Both the position numbers and the translations under genes were made by a program. From positions 1 through 8,203 of the forward strand of contig JADHVN010000058.1 of assembly GCA_016783995.1 (NCBI GenBank): a DNA stretch of 8,203 nucleotides, given 5' to 3'. Origin of the DNA: Actinomycetota bacterium (GTDB lineage Bacteria > Actinomycetota > Humimicrobiia > Humimicrobiales > Humimicrobiaceae). Below, piece by piece: positions 7,484-8,203 of this stretch. The notes below the pieces were generated by a model. It did not search any database. It saw only the letters and a program-made list of their open reading frames with translations, and was not told where the DNA came from. Numbering within the stretch: the stretch's first letter is position 1; the number at the start of each line of letters is the position of its first letter.

Positions 7484-8114
7484 AGTTGCCATTCCAAAAG
7501 GATATTTATTTGAACAGTGCCTGGATATATTAAAAAAAGCAGGATATGATATAGAGCCCTTGACGGAAAAAAACAGGAAGCTTTTTATATATTCCGGAGA
7601 GGATTCAATACAATATGTCCTCTCACGTCCAATGGATGTTCCGGTATATGTTGAACATGGTGCTTGTGATATCGGCTTTTCAGGAAAAGATATACTGCTG
7701 GAAAAGGAAAGTAATGTATATGAATTGCTGGATTTAAAAAATGGAAAATGCAGGATAATTTTAGCTACCCTAAAAGATTGTGTTGAAAAAGTAAAAGAGC
7801 ATTACGGGCATTTTGGTTCTATAAAAATTGCTACCAGTTATCCAAACATTGCAAAAAAATATTTTGATCGGAAAGGTATACAGGTAGAAATAATAAAATT
7901 GTATGGTTCAGTAGAGCTGGCTCCTATTTTAGGAATTGCTGACGAGATACTGGATATAACTTCTACCGGTAAGACACTGGAAGAGAATAATTTAATGGAA
8001 ATGGAAGAGATTGTTGTTTCAACTACCAGGATAATTGCCAATATTGTAAGTTATAGGGTTAAATATGATTTAATAAGTAATTTTATAAATAACATTAAAA
8101 ATGTAATAAAATAA
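7467..8114 (+). CDS. hisG: ATP phosphoribosyltransferase catalytic subunit, short form
   Basis: Catalyses the first committed step of histidine synthesis, ATP + PRPP to phosphoribosyl-ATP + pyrophosphate. Its 215 residues match the short form, which lacks the C-terminal histidine-binding domain and depends on HisZ. The N-terminus VAIPKGYLFEQCLDIL is the usual HisG opening. VEHGACDIGFSGKD (62-75) and the family signature E150-x5-G-I-A-D-E-I-L-D-I-T-S-T-G-K-T-L171 are complete; the latter includes the PRPP-binding loop DITSTGKTLEENN. The start codon lies inside the end of hisZ (17-base overlap, different frame), with a weak AAAGAG 7 bases upstream at 7454-7459. This suggests translational coupling that keeps the two subunits in proportion. 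The gene is intact. Confidence 0.97.
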   Translation: MKKGIKVAIPKGYLFEQCLDILKKAGYDIEPLTEKNRKLFIYSGEDSIQYVLSRPMDVPVYVEHGACDIGFSGKDILLEKESNVYELLDLKNGKCRIILATLKDCVEKVKEHYGHFGSIKIATSYPNIAKKYFDRKGIQVEIIKLYGSVELAPILGIADEILDITSTGKTLEENNLMEMEEIVVSTTRIIANIVSYRVKYDLISNFINNIKNVIK

Positions 8115-8124
8115 AAAAAGAAAA

Positions 8125-8203
8125 ATGAAAAGAAAAACAAAAATAATTAGAAAGACTAAAGAAACTGACATAACACTTGAATTTGATCTGGATGGTAGTG
8201 GAA
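8125..8203 (+). CDS. hisB: Imidazoleglycerol-phosphate dehydratase, N-terminal fragment (3'-truncated by the window edge)
   Basis: Only the first 26 codons are present. They read M-K-R-K-T-K-I-I-R-K-T-K-E-T-D-I-T-L-E-F, then D-L-D-G-S-G. The RKTKETDI...LDGSG pattern is the standard opening of HisB, which dehydrates imidazole glycerol phosphate to imidazole acetol phosphate in the histidine pathway. The ATG lies 10 bases after the hisG stop with only an A-rich, AAAG-type upstream region, so it is probably translated as part of the hisZ-hisG transcript. No histidinol-phosphatase domain is seen ahead of it, so the start matches the single-domain dehydratase. Confidence 0.88.
   Translation, partial: MKRKTKIIRKTKETDITLEFDLDGSG

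Overview
The window is an AT-rich (roughly mid-30s % GC by eye), densely coded bacterial chromosome segment. Every gene lies on the + strand. Arginine is mostly AGA/AGG and isoleucine is often ATA. The separate regulatory subunit HisZ with a short-form HisG, the stand-alone DnaE-type polymerase and a cobalamin-dependent mutase-like enzyme suggest a low-GC, probably anaerobic bacterium, such as a clostridial, halanaerobial or Atribacterota-like lineage. That placement is inference and weak. I see no mobile element, CRISPR array, tRNA or rRNA.

Layout. (1) Positions 1-3360 hold dnaE, the replicative DNA polymerase III alpha subunit, lacking only about the first 40 codons. (2) After a 27-base gap comes a 364-residue Rossmann-fold dehydrogenase of the octopine/nopaline (opine) dehydrogenase family. 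(3) Ten bases after it comes a 545-residue protein that joins an N-terminal B12-binding domain to a barrel resembling the large subunit of glutamate mutase (GlmE). (4) A 72-base non-coding gap follows, with a plausible extended -10 promoter and a 6+6 base inverted repeat. (5) It leads into a histidine operon of hisZ, hisG (overlapping by 17 bases) and the first 26 codons of hisB, where the window ends.

How the genes work together. HisZ and short HisG form the hetero-multimeric ATP phosphoribosyltransferase that catalyses the first, feedback-controlled step of histidine synthesis, and HisB acts later in the same pathway. The dehydrogenase and the B12 enzyme are so tightly spaced that they probably share a transcript and perhaps a pathway. 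That pair is the most interesting part of the window. Both are built to work on amino or keto acids, but the barrel differs from GlmE at substrate-binding positions and the B12 motif has Cys in place of the usual Asp, so the substrate is probably not glutamate. I cannot name the pathway.
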